Source: Siphonodentalium dalli
Taxonomy: Eukaryota; Mollusca; Scaphopoda; Gadilida; Siphonodentaliidae
Assembly: GCA_032622095.1 (NCBI GenBank)
Contig: CP136063.1
Location: 84,297,980 to 84,361,979, forward strand
DNA: 64,000 bases
Direction of reading: 5' to 3'
Shown piece by piece: positions 1 through 11,075 of this stretch. Position numbers and translations under genes: made by a program. Each line of letters opens with the position of its first letter. Position 1 is the first letter of the stretch. The notes below the pieces were generated by a model, which saw only the letters and a list, made by a program, of their open reading frames with translations, was not told the DNA's origin and did not search any database.

Positions 1-1600
1 AATGTCTCAAGTTCATGTTATATTTGTTTTCTCGTTAAAATAAAAGTCACTAAAAAAATTAAATATTTCAGCCATGCAGATAAAACAGCTGTCAGTGATG
101 TGATGATTGATTAACAATTTAGGCGAGAGTTCCTGTTGCTATGGTTATCACGAAGACCTGTTAGATAGCAACTGATGCTGCTTTATCTGGCGCTGCTGTT
201 TTTGCGACATAATTTATGCATGTTTGTAGATAAAACCTCATTAAAATGTGACAAGGTATACGCTGACCAGGAAATTATGTTGGCCAAATGTTTGCCATGC
301 ACACTGCGTTGGGTCATTTTACAGAAACTTTGACCAAATTGGAATATCTCAAATATGAAGATTATGATAACAAACTTTAAAAACATGAACATATAAACGG
401 AGAAACAAAAGAAACAAAACATAGAAAAGACCAGATAATCGATTTATATTAGAAATGTGCAGAAATGAGAGCCACACAGACACCTTAAATGAACTCTATC
501 CAGCATTGCACTACAAAAATGAAAATTAATTGGTCAATAATGTTGACAGGCATCAAGCAATTTTACAAAACACAACTTCATGCTTCAGTTGGTTACTGTT
601 GTCGGACATCAACTTGATATTGAACTTGGAAGTTCTGAAATAAATCTCATTTGAATTGAATTGTCATGTTTAATCCATATTTCTAGCAATTGCTTTGGAG
701 CAATTGCCATGAATTAACGTCCGTCGTCAGTTCATGCGGTAAACAGTTGTGATTTTTATGGACAACTGTTTTTTTTAATTAAATATGGGTATCTGTATTC
801 GGTTGGTTGCCATGACAACCAGGGACAATTTCTGTATTGCCACTCTCTTGAGTTGTGTTTACTTTCATCTCAGATACTCATGTCGAATATGGTGCTTTTA
901 TCACAAAACGCCAAATGAACGGGCTTCTGTGCTTTTTATTATAGGTTGGGGTTGATCCGGGTCCCCTTTCGTTCGAATTAAGGGTCCCAGTGGACATTAT
1001 TGTTGGCACGATTCCTCTGAGACAGACATTTCCCCAATAGTGGACACAACAAGGAAGCACCAATGCTGTTGATGGGAACACACATCCAGAATTGCGTAAG
1101 TCATCCCGGGAATATACATGGATATATTCCTGTATTTGCCGTGCTATTTTAAAACAATGTAAGTTACACTGCTTGTTTATAGGGGATTTTATGTGGTATG
1201 CCCTGGGTGGTGATCGTATGGCCTCAGGAGATACGAGTTGTCGGGTCATACCACCGTTTATCGCCTATGTAAAATTCGAATCTAATTTACTATAACCTTA
1301 AACAATAGAGCGCTCATGTTCGGTTTATTCCTTATACATGTATGGTAAAATAAACTACACTTCTGTGGAACACATTTAAAACGGCTGATAAATATATATG
1401 ACTTCGGTTAAAAAAAATGGAATATACCGTGGCAGTACAAGTCAGAAGAATTTGTATATTAAGTGCGCTATCTTCGCGCCCAATATCCCGCTAATATCGC
1501 AAGTATGTGGAAAGCTTATAAGCGCGCCGCTTGCGATATTGTTGGGATAACTCCAGCTAAATATTGCGATATTTAGAGGATATTATTTGGTTTGTGTGAT
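1..1600. other. AT-rich sequence without a supported gene
   Basis: No coding region, RNA gene or clear mobile element could be supported here. The open frames are short, lack recognisable motifs and look like chance frames. The stretch around 1440-1570 is rich in GCGATATT-like words resembling the repeats that follow, so at least the right part is probably old repeat sequence. Confidence 0.5.
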
Positions 1601-1612
1601 ATTAGGCCAAAT

Positions 1613-1680
1613 ATCAGCCCGATAACCTCATATCAGCCCGATAACCTCATATCAGCCCGATAACCTCATATCAGCCTGAG
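1613..1680. repeat. 19-bp tandem repeat, about 3.5 copies
   Basis: The unit ATCAGCCCGATAACCTCAT is repeated head to tail three times almost without change, followed by a partial unit. It is one arm of a larger palindrome: the next 50 bases (1681-1730) contain the reverse complement of the unit around a short GACCGAAGGTC-type centre. Confidence 0.8.
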
Positions 1681-1860
1681 ACCGAAGGTCGAAGGCTGAT
1701 ATGAGGTTACCGAGGGCTGATATCAGACCAATACTATCAAATCAACCAAGTATATATATAATATCCTATGTATTAAGTAGATCGCCTCTCATTAACAGTG
1801 TAATATCGACAACTCTTTCAAATGAGTGATGTCACAAAAATATATGTCTACACATTATCA
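1681..1860 (-). repeat. Interspersed repeat, inverted copy of 16965-17160
   Basis: The segment from about 1719 to 1860 reads as the reverse complement of 16965-17085. Shared landmarks include GACAACTCTTTCA next to a TGATGTCACAAAAA-like word and the phrase AACCAACCAAGTAT. The palindromic part around 1681-1730 forms a hairpin with the preceding tandem repeat. It is a non-autonomous element of unknown class. Confidence 0.6.
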
Positions 1861-1920
1861 TAGATATTTAGTCTATGAAATTATTTAGCAGTGTGATAGA
1901 ATTACGGCATGCATTTAATG

Positions 1921-2035
1921 AAACCATATTACTCGGATTTGTGATATCGTAAAACCATATTACTCGGATTTGTGATATCGTAAAACTATATTACTCGTAT
2001 TGGTGATGTCGTAGAATGATATTACTCGGTTTAAG
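1921..2035. repeat. 31-bp tandem repeat, about 3.5 copies
   Basis: The unit beginning AAACCATATTACTCGGATTT recurs at 1921, 1952 and 1983, with the last copies diverging, and a partial unit follows. No coding potential was seen. Confidence 0.8.
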
Positions 2036-2261
2036 GGCCAACTGAAGCGATATTAACCTAGTTCGATAACAAGCGGTTCTGGGCAAAAATGTCATATCGA
2101 AATGCGGTATATCGCTCTTAATAACACGTTTGGAGTGTTTTGCATCATATCAATAACTGGTGAGATAATATAGTATTAAGGGTTCACGGTCATTTTCCAA
2201 TATAGTTATTGGACTAAAATTATCAAAATAAAGGTCAAACTGGGCATCTATCAAGCTCGAA

Positions 2262-2400
2262 AAAGGCGTGCTCGGTATCGCGATAAAGGCGCAACTCAAG
2301 ATACAACTTGTTCTGATTAGTACTGTATAAAGTCAGTGTAATTATTATTTCGTGTATTTATCGATCAATATTACGTCTCCTGAATTACATTATACACAAT
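2262..2400. repeat. Putative terminal direct repeat of the Ngaro-like element (3' side)
   Basis: The phrase TATCGCGATAAAGGCGC followed by TTCTGATTAGTA is recognisably similar, by eye at roughly three quarters of positions over about 65 bases, to TATCGCAATAAAAGCGC and TTCTGATTGGTA at 8920-8965. The orientation is the same, as expected for the direct repeats of Ngaro elements. An unrelated repeat family inserted on both sides would give the same picture. Confidence 0.4.
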
Positions 2401-3378
2401 ATGAAGGTTCAAAGGAGCATACTTATATACGTTCAAACTATCAATAATTCTTTTTCCAGCACCACCATCGTACAGTGAATCTTCACGGAAAGAGAACGTA
2501 AGAACTTTTGGGGTTTATATTTATTTTGCCAAAAGTAAATTGAGGAGCTACGCTCCCCAATTATAATAATTTGATAAATACAATCAATCGTAATTTGAAC
2601 AAATTTCATATTCAATCATCAATGACAATGTAATTCATCATGATAATGATTTTCCAAATCAAATTCATCAGTATTCAAACGAATCATAGTTTCCTACAAA
2701 TTTCACGATAAACAATATTGTAAATTAATCAAATCAGATCTGAGTCAACAATTACAATATATATATGGGCTGAAGTAGATCATACATATATCCAATTATT
2801 ATATTTTAAACATATTTTTGGCTAAATCTGCCAAACCGAAGGTACACCAAAAATAAGTAAGTGATTAAGTTTCTAGCCTACCTGAAATTCTTCGGCTTTA
2901 ATTGATGTACCTGTATTGATGTAACAATCACAACCCAAGCCACTCTTGAGTGACTGGTAACAACATATTGCAATGCAAACAGCAGCCCGATATCCTCCAT
3001 GTAGAAATTATATATGCCACTGACTCAGTTGACTAACTGGAGCTGGCACTGCTAGCTTAGATGATTGACATATTGTGACTAGGGATCTACCTTCATAAAG
3101 ATGAGCTTTTAGCATACATGTATAAATATCACAAATATTAATTATTTACAAATTACAAAATAATATAACAAGTAATACAATTTTCTGAATAAAACTCCCT
3201 AGAGGACAGCGCGAGCTAGACCCCCGAGTCTCACCTTAAAGGATTATCTGGCCCAAGGTGACTAGCCCTGGAAAGCCTACCCAGCATGTGTGGGAGGGTC
3301 AATCCCAGTCCCCAGAGAGTTTCAAACAGTATAGCAAACCTACTGAGTTTATATTAGGTTAACAATATTTCATGACGA

Positions 3379-3912
3379 TTACATCTGCTTAATTAACTGG
3401 AAGAAAATTTTTGTTAGAACTTTTGATCCTAACATATTCAGGTGTAAACCACCATCCCTTCTGGCATATAATGATCTATCAGGATTGCCCCCTTTTAATA
3501 AAAATGGACGAAATGAATGACCAAATGTTATGTAATTACGATTACAAAGAGTCTTCAACTTGTTGTTTACTCTGTAAACCTTGTTAGCTGTGTACTGGTA
3601 ATAACATGGCCTCGGAAGAATAGCTGACATAGTGATTTTCACTTTGAGTTTCTTTAAAGTTCCAATTAGATTTCCGAATTCTGATTCTAAGTCACCTTCG
3701 GTCAAACCGTTAGCTATATCGTTTGTACCTACATGTACCAGTACACAGTCAAAGGATTGGATGAATGCCGATGAGTCCCGAACGTAACCTGCCAATCTGT
3801 TGATGGTATAACCACGAAGGCACTCAACATATGCACCGTCAATATCAGAAACAAATTTGATGATAGAGTCACCAAGTATCAATAATGTTTTTCCGTTTCC
3901 TGGAAAATAAAA
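3379..3912 (-). CDS. SGNH/GDSL hydrolase domain of the Ngaro-like element
   Basis: This encodes a putative esterase of the SGNH superfamily, a domain known as an accessory protein in many Ngaro and some CR1/L2-type retroelements; its role in transposition is not established. The visible blocks are the nucleophile block (LILGDSIIKF, Ser of GDS), the oxyanion Asn block (HVGTNDIANG) and the C-terminal Asp/His block (DGGLHLNMLGS), so the full Ser-Asn-Asp-His set is present. The frame is open for about 178 codons from the TAA at 3913-3915, which ends the recombinase in the same frame. The first ATG is not at the domain start: the domain opens at FYFPGNGKTLLILGDS. A CAG preceded by pyrimidines (TTTTATTTTCCAG) lies just upstream, so entry by splicing or stop readthrough is possible. 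It is the only undamaged frame of the element. It is unlikely to be a host gene, since it sits exactly where Ngaro hydrolases lie. Confidence 0.8.
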   Translation of the reverse strand, partial: FYFPGNGKTLLILGDSIIKFVSDIDGAYVECLRGYTINRLAGYVRDSSAFIQSFDCVLVHVGTNDIANGLTEGDLESEFGNLIGTLKKLKVKITMSAILPRPCYYQYTANKVYRVNNKLKTLCNRNYITFGHSFRPFLLKGGNPDRSLYARRDGGLHLNMLGSKVLTKIFFQLIKQM

Positions 3913-4950
3913 TTAGGGATTCAACAAAGTAGAAGCCATTCTTTGCGAAACAGATATTTTGTCGGCTGTGGAAAATTCTAAATATATTTTGTAGGCTTCA
4001 CTTTTCCAGTCACCATGTTGTTGAATCAATTCGGAGGGGACTTTTGATCTAAATGCCCATGAGGCTCCACCCCGTCTAAATGAATGGGATGAATATAGTT
4101 TAGGGTTTCGACCAGTTTGTGCCGGAAGGGCCGTAATTTAATTGTAAGTTCTCTGTATGTAATTGGTACTAATGTTTGACCAGCTCTTTTTACAAAGGCT
4201 GGAGAGCTATCTGAAGCTGGGATTAAGGAGATCATGTTTTTATATGCTTCAACTGGACAAAATTTGGAGCTAGGAATCGCTATGACTGGTATTGTCAAAA
4301 CACGCTGACCAAATTGAATGGTCTTGGACCACCTAATGGTAACTGAAAGATATTCTGGAAATATTGTAATATCCGAACGTTTCAATATATTGTTGCAGTC
4401 GGAAGCTCTACGAGTATTAGGGACTATATTAGATTTTCTTAACATTAGAAAAAAGGCAGTTAAAAAGAGAGACCAGAAAGTAACATCCAATTCTGAATTA
4501 AACTCTAATAATTCCCAAAATTCTAACAAAATATCTGGTGTAATAGGTGCCGCTCGAACAGGGCAATGTGGATGTAATCGTGAAAATACCCCTAATCATT
4601 AATTTGAGATAATAGGAGTCAAATGCTTCGAAATCAAAGTTCTTAACCACATGTAGAAACTTGATACCAGATAAATAATTCTGTATGGATGCTGATGATT
4701 TAAAGGATCTGCTCAAAAATTGAACATAACAAGCCAATGTTTTGACTGAGGCTGGTAATGGTTTAAGGCCAAAGTAAATACAAAATTGAAGATAGGTGAG
4801 CAGTTGGGTATGTAGATTCTTCTGTGTCCCTTCCGCAAAGGCTGCTTTATGTGATATTTTCATGTCTTCTTTCAAGACTTGTAGGGCTGCATCTACAAAT
4901 AGTAGGACAAAACCAGTCACAGTCAAACCTAGCCCCAAAAGTCATATGTC
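3913..4950 (-). pseudogene. Tyrosine recombinase of the Ngaro-like element, frameshifted
   Basis: The N-terminal core-binding part is read from about 4938 (AAFAEGTQKNLHTQLLTYLQF). The catalytic part holds the first arginine in LMLRKSNIVP, the H-x-x-R box as HSFRRGGASWAF, and the terminal tyrosine region in KIYLEF. The R-H-R-Y set is therefore present at the sequence level, but the frame shifts near 4585 and again near 4090, so no intact protein is encoded. The frame ends at TAA 3913-3915, directly before and in the same frame as the hydrolase. In the family this enzyme integrates the circular cDNA intermediate by site-specific recombination. Confidence 0.8.
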
Positions 4951-4961
4951 AAAGTGTCATA

Positions 4962-7400
4962 CTACCAGTCATGTGTAAAACCAAATATATGTGGATCTAC
5001 ACTTACTTCAATAAGGTCATTTGATAGGCCCCATTTTGATAATAAACTGAAAAATTTGTACTGAGCCTCAGGATCGGAATACCATCTTGACAGATAATCT
5101 GAAATCCTGTTTGATTTTGTATCTAAATAAACGGATCTTACTTCAAATTGATACAAGGCTGATAAATAGCAGATCTCGCGTAGACAAGATTGGAGAAATT
5201 TATTTACTGTTCTGCCTGAATTGTGACAGAAACTAAATTATCACAATATATCATGCGTTTCCCCATGAGCTGACTACCCCAGAGCTTCAGAGCAACGCAA
5301 ATGGTTAGCAACTCAAGGGCATTTATATCTAAGTGCTGTTCTTTGACAAATGATGGGAATTCAGAATGAAAGTACTGACAGTTAAAGAATCCCCCACAGC
5401 CTGACAAACATGAATCTGTTGAGAAATATTCATCAGGTGCGGACTATTCTTCTATAGACATAATTGAAATCCCATTATATTGTCTTAAAAATTTTGACCA
5501 CCATAAAAGGTCTTTACGAATGTATGATCTTACATTATATTGTCTACCGGGGGGAGATGCATTTATTTCTTTCAACCAACTAAGTAATCTAGAAACAAAT
5601 ATTCTACCAGGTTTAACACATTGGCTAATGAATTGTAATTTTCCCAATAAAGATTGTAATTCTGTCAAATAGGCCCTTCGTCGTGGAAGCCATGAATCAA
5701 CCAGTTTCAATTTCTTCCAGACGATCTTCCGTAATTCTAAGCATTAATGACTCTGTGTTAAATTCAATTCCTAGGAATGTCATAATTGTGGATGGAGAGC
5801 ATGCTTTTTCTAAGGATTCTTGCAAACCACAATTTTTTAGCAGATCACCTAACTGTTCATATGCTAATGAAGTTTTTGCGGGGTGATCAGCACCACAAAA
5901 ATCATCTAGATAGTTCAGAACATAGAAGTTCTGTCTTGCCATCATAAACGGAATAATGGATGACATTCGTTGAAATATATAGGCTTATGATTTACGGCCC
6001 ATAGGCAGAGCTGCATCAAAATACAATTCGTCATTCCACATAAATCCTAAGTGATGTACGTCACCTGGATCGAGATAAACTTGTCTGTATGATTTTTTTA
6101 AATCTTTCTTATATAGCAAACATCCAGGTCCTAATTTTTTAACTAATGCTACTAAGTCATCAACTGAGGGATAAGACACTTTAATAGGCAAAGCTAAATA
6201 GGTATCACCTGGGATTTTTGTATTTACTGAAGAATTGAATGGGAAACTTAAGTCAAAGATAACTCTACGTTCGGAAGAGTTTCTTTTGGGAACAGTATTA
6301 AGAGGAGAAACTGTGTGGTTGTTTGAAAATGGATTTTTTGAAAATGGTCCAATCACAGAATGTCTAGATATTTCTTCAGCCACATACTGAGACATTGCTG
6401 TTTGAAAATTAACAGCACCTTTGTGATTCTGAGGTATGTCAGTCTGGCAATTAACTGCATTGTCAAAGTGTATATTAATTGGAAAACCAAATTCCAATAA
6501 ATCTGCTATTTCATTGTCTGGGTAATCTACTAGTCCTTGGCGGATGAAAGGTATATTGAGTCTAGAATAAATTGGAATCTTACACCCTTTAAAATTTGGT
6601 AGGCCCGATTCGATGATAAGGCGATTGGCCTCAACCAAATATTCAGTTGATGTACTTAGAGCAGTAGGTATGCCAGGATCAATGCTTGAAGTTTGTCTGT
6701 TAGCCCTGGTTGAAGATTTATTCAAATTATCTTGTTTATTTGGTGATACATGAGTTTGGCATTCATATGTGCTACTATTATCTATAATATAATTAATATG
6801 ATCAGACAATTTGGATGCTGGAGATAACACATTTTCAATTTCAAACCGACATTCATTCGTGTCACTCAAATTATCATATAAATGAATGTCGGTCTCAAAT
6901 CCAGAATTATCTGATTGATCAGCAGAAGCCATCATTGGAATTATCGGTTGAAATGTATGATCAATTTTACCATTGCTAGTCTCTACTGACCAATCAAAGT
7001 TAGGATAACTTTTCCATTCAATGTATTTTGTATTGTTTACAACCAACTTGTTATCAGGCATGAATTTCTTATTATGATGTGAGTCATTTATTGTTGCAAT
7101 ATGATCAGACAATTTGGATGCCGGAGATAACACATTTTCAATTTCAAACCGACACTCATTTGTGTCACTCATATTATCATATAAATGAATGTCGGTCTCA
7201 AATCCAGAATTATCTGATTGATCAGCAGAAGCCATCATTGGAATTATCGGTTGAAATGTATGATCAATTTTACCATTGCTAGTCTCTACTGACCAACCAA
7301 GTTAGGATCACTTTTCCATTCAATGTATTTTGTATTGTTTACAACCAACTTGTTATCAGGCATGAATTTCTTATTATGTGAGTCATTTATTGTTGCAACC
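4962..7400 (-). pseudogene. Reverse transcriptase-RNase H of the Ngaro-like element, multiply broken
   Basis: RT motifs run along the - strand: SYPSVDDLVALVKKLGPG, motif A as LYKKDLKKSYRQV, LYFDAALPMG, and the active site as VLNYLDDF (the YLDD form usual in this order). The thumb/connection region (SLLGKLQF, PGRIFVSRLLSWL) follows. RNase H begins at FSTDSCLSGCGGF, continues to HLDINALELLTI and MIYCDN, and ends with NRISDYLSRW. Lesions seen: a one-base deletion near 7301 within a duplicated segment, an in-frame TAA at 5985-5987 between LPMG and the YLDD block, a frameshift near 5710, an in-frame TAG at 5444-5446 where a Trp is expected, and a frameshift near 5225. The protein would have copied the element RNA into cDNA. 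Confidence 0.85.
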
Positions 7401-7403
7401 GAC
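6798..7403. repeat. Tandem duplication of 303 bp inside the RT open frame
   Basis: Positions 6798-7100 and 7101-7403 are near-identical copies offset by 303 bases (101 codons), so the duplication itself kept the frame. The repeated peptide includes MMASADQSDNSGFETDIHLY. The distal copy later lost one base near 7301 and three near 7378, which breaks the frame there. It lies in the poorly conserved linker between gag and the RT core. Confidence 0.9.
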
Positions 7404-7426
7404 TGCCCTACGGACTTTGATTCCAG

Positions 7427-8591
7427 TCACTTCTGGTTAAAGTAGGGACAGGCAGAAGAGCTTTCTGGATGAGGCAGTTGGGACTGCCTGTCCTTAGAGT
7501 AACAAGTTGCACAAAAATGATGCACTGTTTTCAAAGTACCATTAAAGGACTTGGGATGTGGAGATTGTTCAAAGCATTTTTGGCGCTGAAAATCTGGGCA
7601 GAACCATTTATAGTTAATATTGGTCACATTGACATTTTTCCTGGTTTGTGTGCCAGAAATTTGAGAAACTGGTTGAGTGCTCAGGTTTGGTGGGAACCTT
7701 CTAGGGGCTTTGCTCCTAGTGCACCCAACCAGTAAGGCGGTTTCAATTTCTGCTGGATTGTCACCCCAATTATTATGCCCATATTCGATTCTTCGAATCC
7801 AAGCAGCATATAATTGCAGAAGCGCTTTCCACTCGTAAATTTCATAATAATATGAGAGTTTCTTCAAAAGTTTAAATCTGCCCTCAATCTCAACTTGGCT
7901 GGTAGCGGATGCGATGATCTCTAGCTCCCCTGCTACAAACTGATTGAAAGTTAGTTTAGTAAACTCTATGTCTCTTGTTACAAATTCAAGTTGTAGCATT
8001 GTGTGTGGGCATTTTTGAGGGAATTTGATTTTTGGTTTGGCTCCACCTGCCAAACCAGACTTTAACACTCTCTTTCTTCGAATTAGTGATGAGCTCTGAA
8101 TACTTCTATCACTGACACTACCGGTATCTGAGTCTGAATAGTCATTTTCATTGAGATCGAATACTTCAAATTCTTTAAGCAATATTTGTGCTTTTTGCTT
8201 GGATTTAACATCCTTTCTGAGTGAGTCAATTGTAAAGGCCCTACCTGTCTGTCTTCTGAGAAGTCCTTCCCTTTGCTGCAGCATTTCCATTTTCTCGCGG
8301 TCTACCTTCTGCCTCAGCTCATCGTTTCTTTGCTGTGCGTTTATAATTTTTCTTTCTGTCACCAGACGCTCATAATCATTTTGTAGGTCGACCATAGACT
8401 TTTCCAGCTGACTAAGGTTGTTCTCCCTTTCGGTGTCATCAGATTCGTTTTTCTGTGTATAGCTTCGGCTTTGTTTCAGCAGCCTCGTCTGATTCAGAAT
8501 CTTCCTCTAAATTATCACGATTGAAGCCGACACTGTCTAACACTCGGTAGTCGTGTTTTTTGGCTGATCTCGTTGATCGATAGGTAGCCAT
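7427..8591 (-). pseudogene. Gag-like ORF1 of the Ngaro-like element
   Basis: The natural start is probably the ATG at 8589-8591 (MATYRSTRSAKKHDYRV). A one-base change near 8465 shifts the frame, after which 322 codons stay open to TGA at 7427-7429. The protein has a charged coiled-coil-like N-terminal part (KIINAQQRNDELRQKVDREK), a central helical region, and a C-terminal Cys/His cluster (WFCPDFQRQKC, HHFCATCYSKD, LPHPESSSACPYF) of the type found at the end of Gag in Ngaro elements. It presumably bound element RNA in a particle. The RT frame follows at once, with gag ending just before the duplicated segment. Confidence 0.75.
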
Positions 8592-8907
8592 ATCAAATAT
8601 TGAAATGAAATTTCAATGAAATTCAAATAAAAGTCGGAGACTTATAAATTCAATGATCAATTATATAAAGTCAAAATGGCGCTGCCATATCAAAGATCAA
8701 TTTCTAGAGCTAAAGAAATTATTCGCGCGCTTTGTCGCTCAAAAATCATCATCATTATCGGGTTCCGAAATTTCTTCGACATGGATCAATTGTTCCTTGT
8801 AAGCTTAGGCCTGATATGCGCGATGGTACCAATAATGAGCGTGTGGGTCACTTCTGTGCGAAAAAATTGAAAACAGCTGGGAAATACATATCACATTTTT
8901 CTAACTT

Positions 8908-9010
8908 AAGCGCGGTCAATATCGCAATAAAAGCGCGCCTCAATATACCACTTCTTCTGATTGGTATACGTATACGGTATTTTGTGTTTTTATCAACCTA
9001 TCTTAAATAC
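8908..9010. repeat. Putative terminal direct repeat of the Ngaro-like element (5' side)
   Basis: This is the partner of 2262-2400 in the same orientation, about 320 bases upstream of the gag start. See that entry for the similarity; the assignment is tentative. Confidence 0.4.
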
Positions 9011-10214
9011 CTCCTTCCAAATTAAGTGGACAAAATTTAATCTTATAAGCAGATGGCGACGTGAACGTCACGAGCGGTGCTAATTCTGTGCCATTCACAT
9101 GCACGTCGGCCCGTTGCGAGCGGTGCTACCGAAGAGTCAATCGTAACAATATATATAGGATTTGTTCTATAAGAATCAGGGAGCTAAATGTGTTCCATAG
9201 TCGGGGAATGCTAGAGGTGAAGGTAACTGAAGAATGACCTTCACCTGATACACGGGCACGTTATTAAAGGATGAAATCTTGTTTATTTTATTAGTACGTC
9301 ATATCTAAATAAGTTAAACTGGTGAATTAATGGGGGGGGGGTATGTGAGTGGGAAATTTAAATCTGGCTGTGGGATAGCCCTGCCGTACACGTAGGGATT
9401 TATTTTAAAAAGTAAACACATGACATATGATTTTTCTTGCATTTTAGTGATCAACTGGTGTCAATCTAGCTGGGTAAACATCACTGGAGTGGCCTACAGG
9501 CTTAAATTCAGTGAATTTGGCTGACACATTAACACTGTCGTCTATGGGAAACCATTTAGTTCAGTGATTCCTATAATTGAGCGATGCGATCAAACTCCAT
9601 GCAGAGTTATCTCCCATCGCTCTGCTGAGATACAACTGCCACAAGGACATTGGGTAAGGATTTCTGTCATGATCTTAGTTCTTCTGTTTTAGGATTAAAA
9701 TTGTCTATGTCTGGCTAAGTTCATATTTTTCTTATCAATACCGAAAGAATTACCATTATTGCAAACTTTTGGTGGTCAAAATAAGATAATAGGTGACTAA
9801 ATATAGTTCCGATGATACGTAAAAATAGATGTATCGGTCCACAAATTACCATCCTTCCGGCAGTGATATATCGAAGTGATAACGGAGAGGGCACTGCAAG
9901 GAGTTTCCGATGCGATCGGAGCACTCGAGTGTTTTCGGATTTTTCAACGACGGATGTATACGACGTCACCGGATATGGAAACCATCGGCATTGTCAATTT
10001 CATTCGAGGTAAACAGAATGGCTACTTCAAATCCAATAGCTATAGCGGAATTTATATTTACTAGCGCAGTGGAAAAGCATGAAGCGTTGAAAATTATATA
10101 CTTTACATTGCAGTCCGGATCAATTAAGCACAGAACGCACATCGTTACCTCGATAAAAACATGTTCCAAGTTTATTCGACCGGATCAGTTGATAATACGT
10201 TTTGGAGCTTCATC
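9011..10214. other. Non-coding stretch without recognised features
   Basis: It contains an eleven-base G run near 9331 and several short frames. A + frame covering 9910-10224 overlaps other frames, has no known motif and runs into the repeat that follows, so it is not called. Confidence 0.5.
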
Positions 10215-10215
10215 T

Positions 10216-11075
10216 TTCAAATAGTATATGTGTGTGTAGTTTGACCAGGCGGTGGACGTTGTCGTATTGGCGAGCCCGTGTGGCGCCCGCTTCGCGCATG
10301 CGCAGACGAGATCTCGGAAACGGGTGGAGCTATCGACTTGACATTTGCTATGTGAATGTATCTTGCCCCGGATACGAATTTTATCGGGTCGCCGAGCCCG
10401 TGCGACGCCAGCTTCGCGCATGCGCAGACGAGATCTCGGAAACGGGTGGAGCTATCGACTTGAAATTTGGTTTTTTAATAGCCCGGACAACGTCGGACTC
10501 ATCGGCTAGCCTCATATATATTTTGAAGACCTCTGTTTGTATGTTTGTATGTTTGTATGTTTGTCATTTATACAAATCTACGATGCTCGACCGATCGGGA
10601 CAAAACTTGGTATGTGTGTGTGTAGTTTGACCAGGCGGTGGACGTTGTGGTATTGGCGAGCCCGTGCGGCGCCCGTGCAGCGCATGCGCAGACGAGATCT
10701 CGGAAACGGGTGGAGCTATCGACTTGAAATTTGGTATGTGAATGTTTCTTGCCCCGGATACGAATTTTATCGTATCGCCGAGCCCGTGCGACGCCAACTT
10801 CGCGCATGCGCAGACGAGATCTAGGAAACGGGTGGAGCTATCGACTTGAAAGTTGGTATGTGAATGTATCTTGCCCCGGATACGAATTTTATCGGGTTGC
10901 CGAGCCCGTGCGACGCCAGCTTCGCGCATGCGCAGACCAGATCTCGGAAACGGGTAGAGCTATCGACTTGAAATTTGGTTTTTGAATAGCCCGGACAACG
11001 TCGGGCTGGGTAGAGCTATCGACTTGAAATTTGGTTTTTGAATAGCCCGGACAACGTCGGGCTCATCGGCTAGTG
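10216..11075 (-). mobile_element. Retroelement-like repeat with 122-bp internal tandem units
   Basis: On the - strand the element starts with CTAGCCGATGAGCCCGAC and a hairpin ending TCCGGGCTATT. It continues with about 122-bp units containing AAATTTCAAGTCGATAGCTC and GCGCATGCGC, and ends in GATCGGTCGAGCA followed by a (CATACAAA)-type tail near 10530. The first copy spans 11075 to about 10512 with three units. A second partial copy with two units lies at 10512-10216. A 58-bp piece is duplicated at the 5' end (about 10967-11060). The 3' tail style recalls non-autonomous RTE-type retroelements; no protein is encoded. Confidence 0.6.

Larger units (their letters stand above)
2262..9010 (-). mobile_element. 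Decayed Ngaro-like (DIRS-order) tyrosine-recombinase retrotransposon
   Basis: Reading the - strand from about 8591 down to 3379 gives, in order, a gag-like protein, reverse transcriptase with RNase H, a tyrosine recombinase and an SGNH hydrolase. This set and order fit Ngaro-type elements of the DIRS order, which integrate by a recombinase rather than a DDE integrase. The outer limits are inferred only from a pair of diverged direct repeats (2262-2400 and 8908-9010), so they are uncertain; the coding core 3379-8591 is secure. At least six frameshifts and two nonsense codons break gag, RT and recombinase, so this copy cannot be autonomous. The 3' noncoding part (about 2400-3378) has no recognisable gene. 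Confidence 0.75.

Noticed and set aside
3379-3912. Host esterase gene
   Set aside because: Its position and frame directly after a Ngaro-type recombinase match the known element architecture, so an element origin is preferred.
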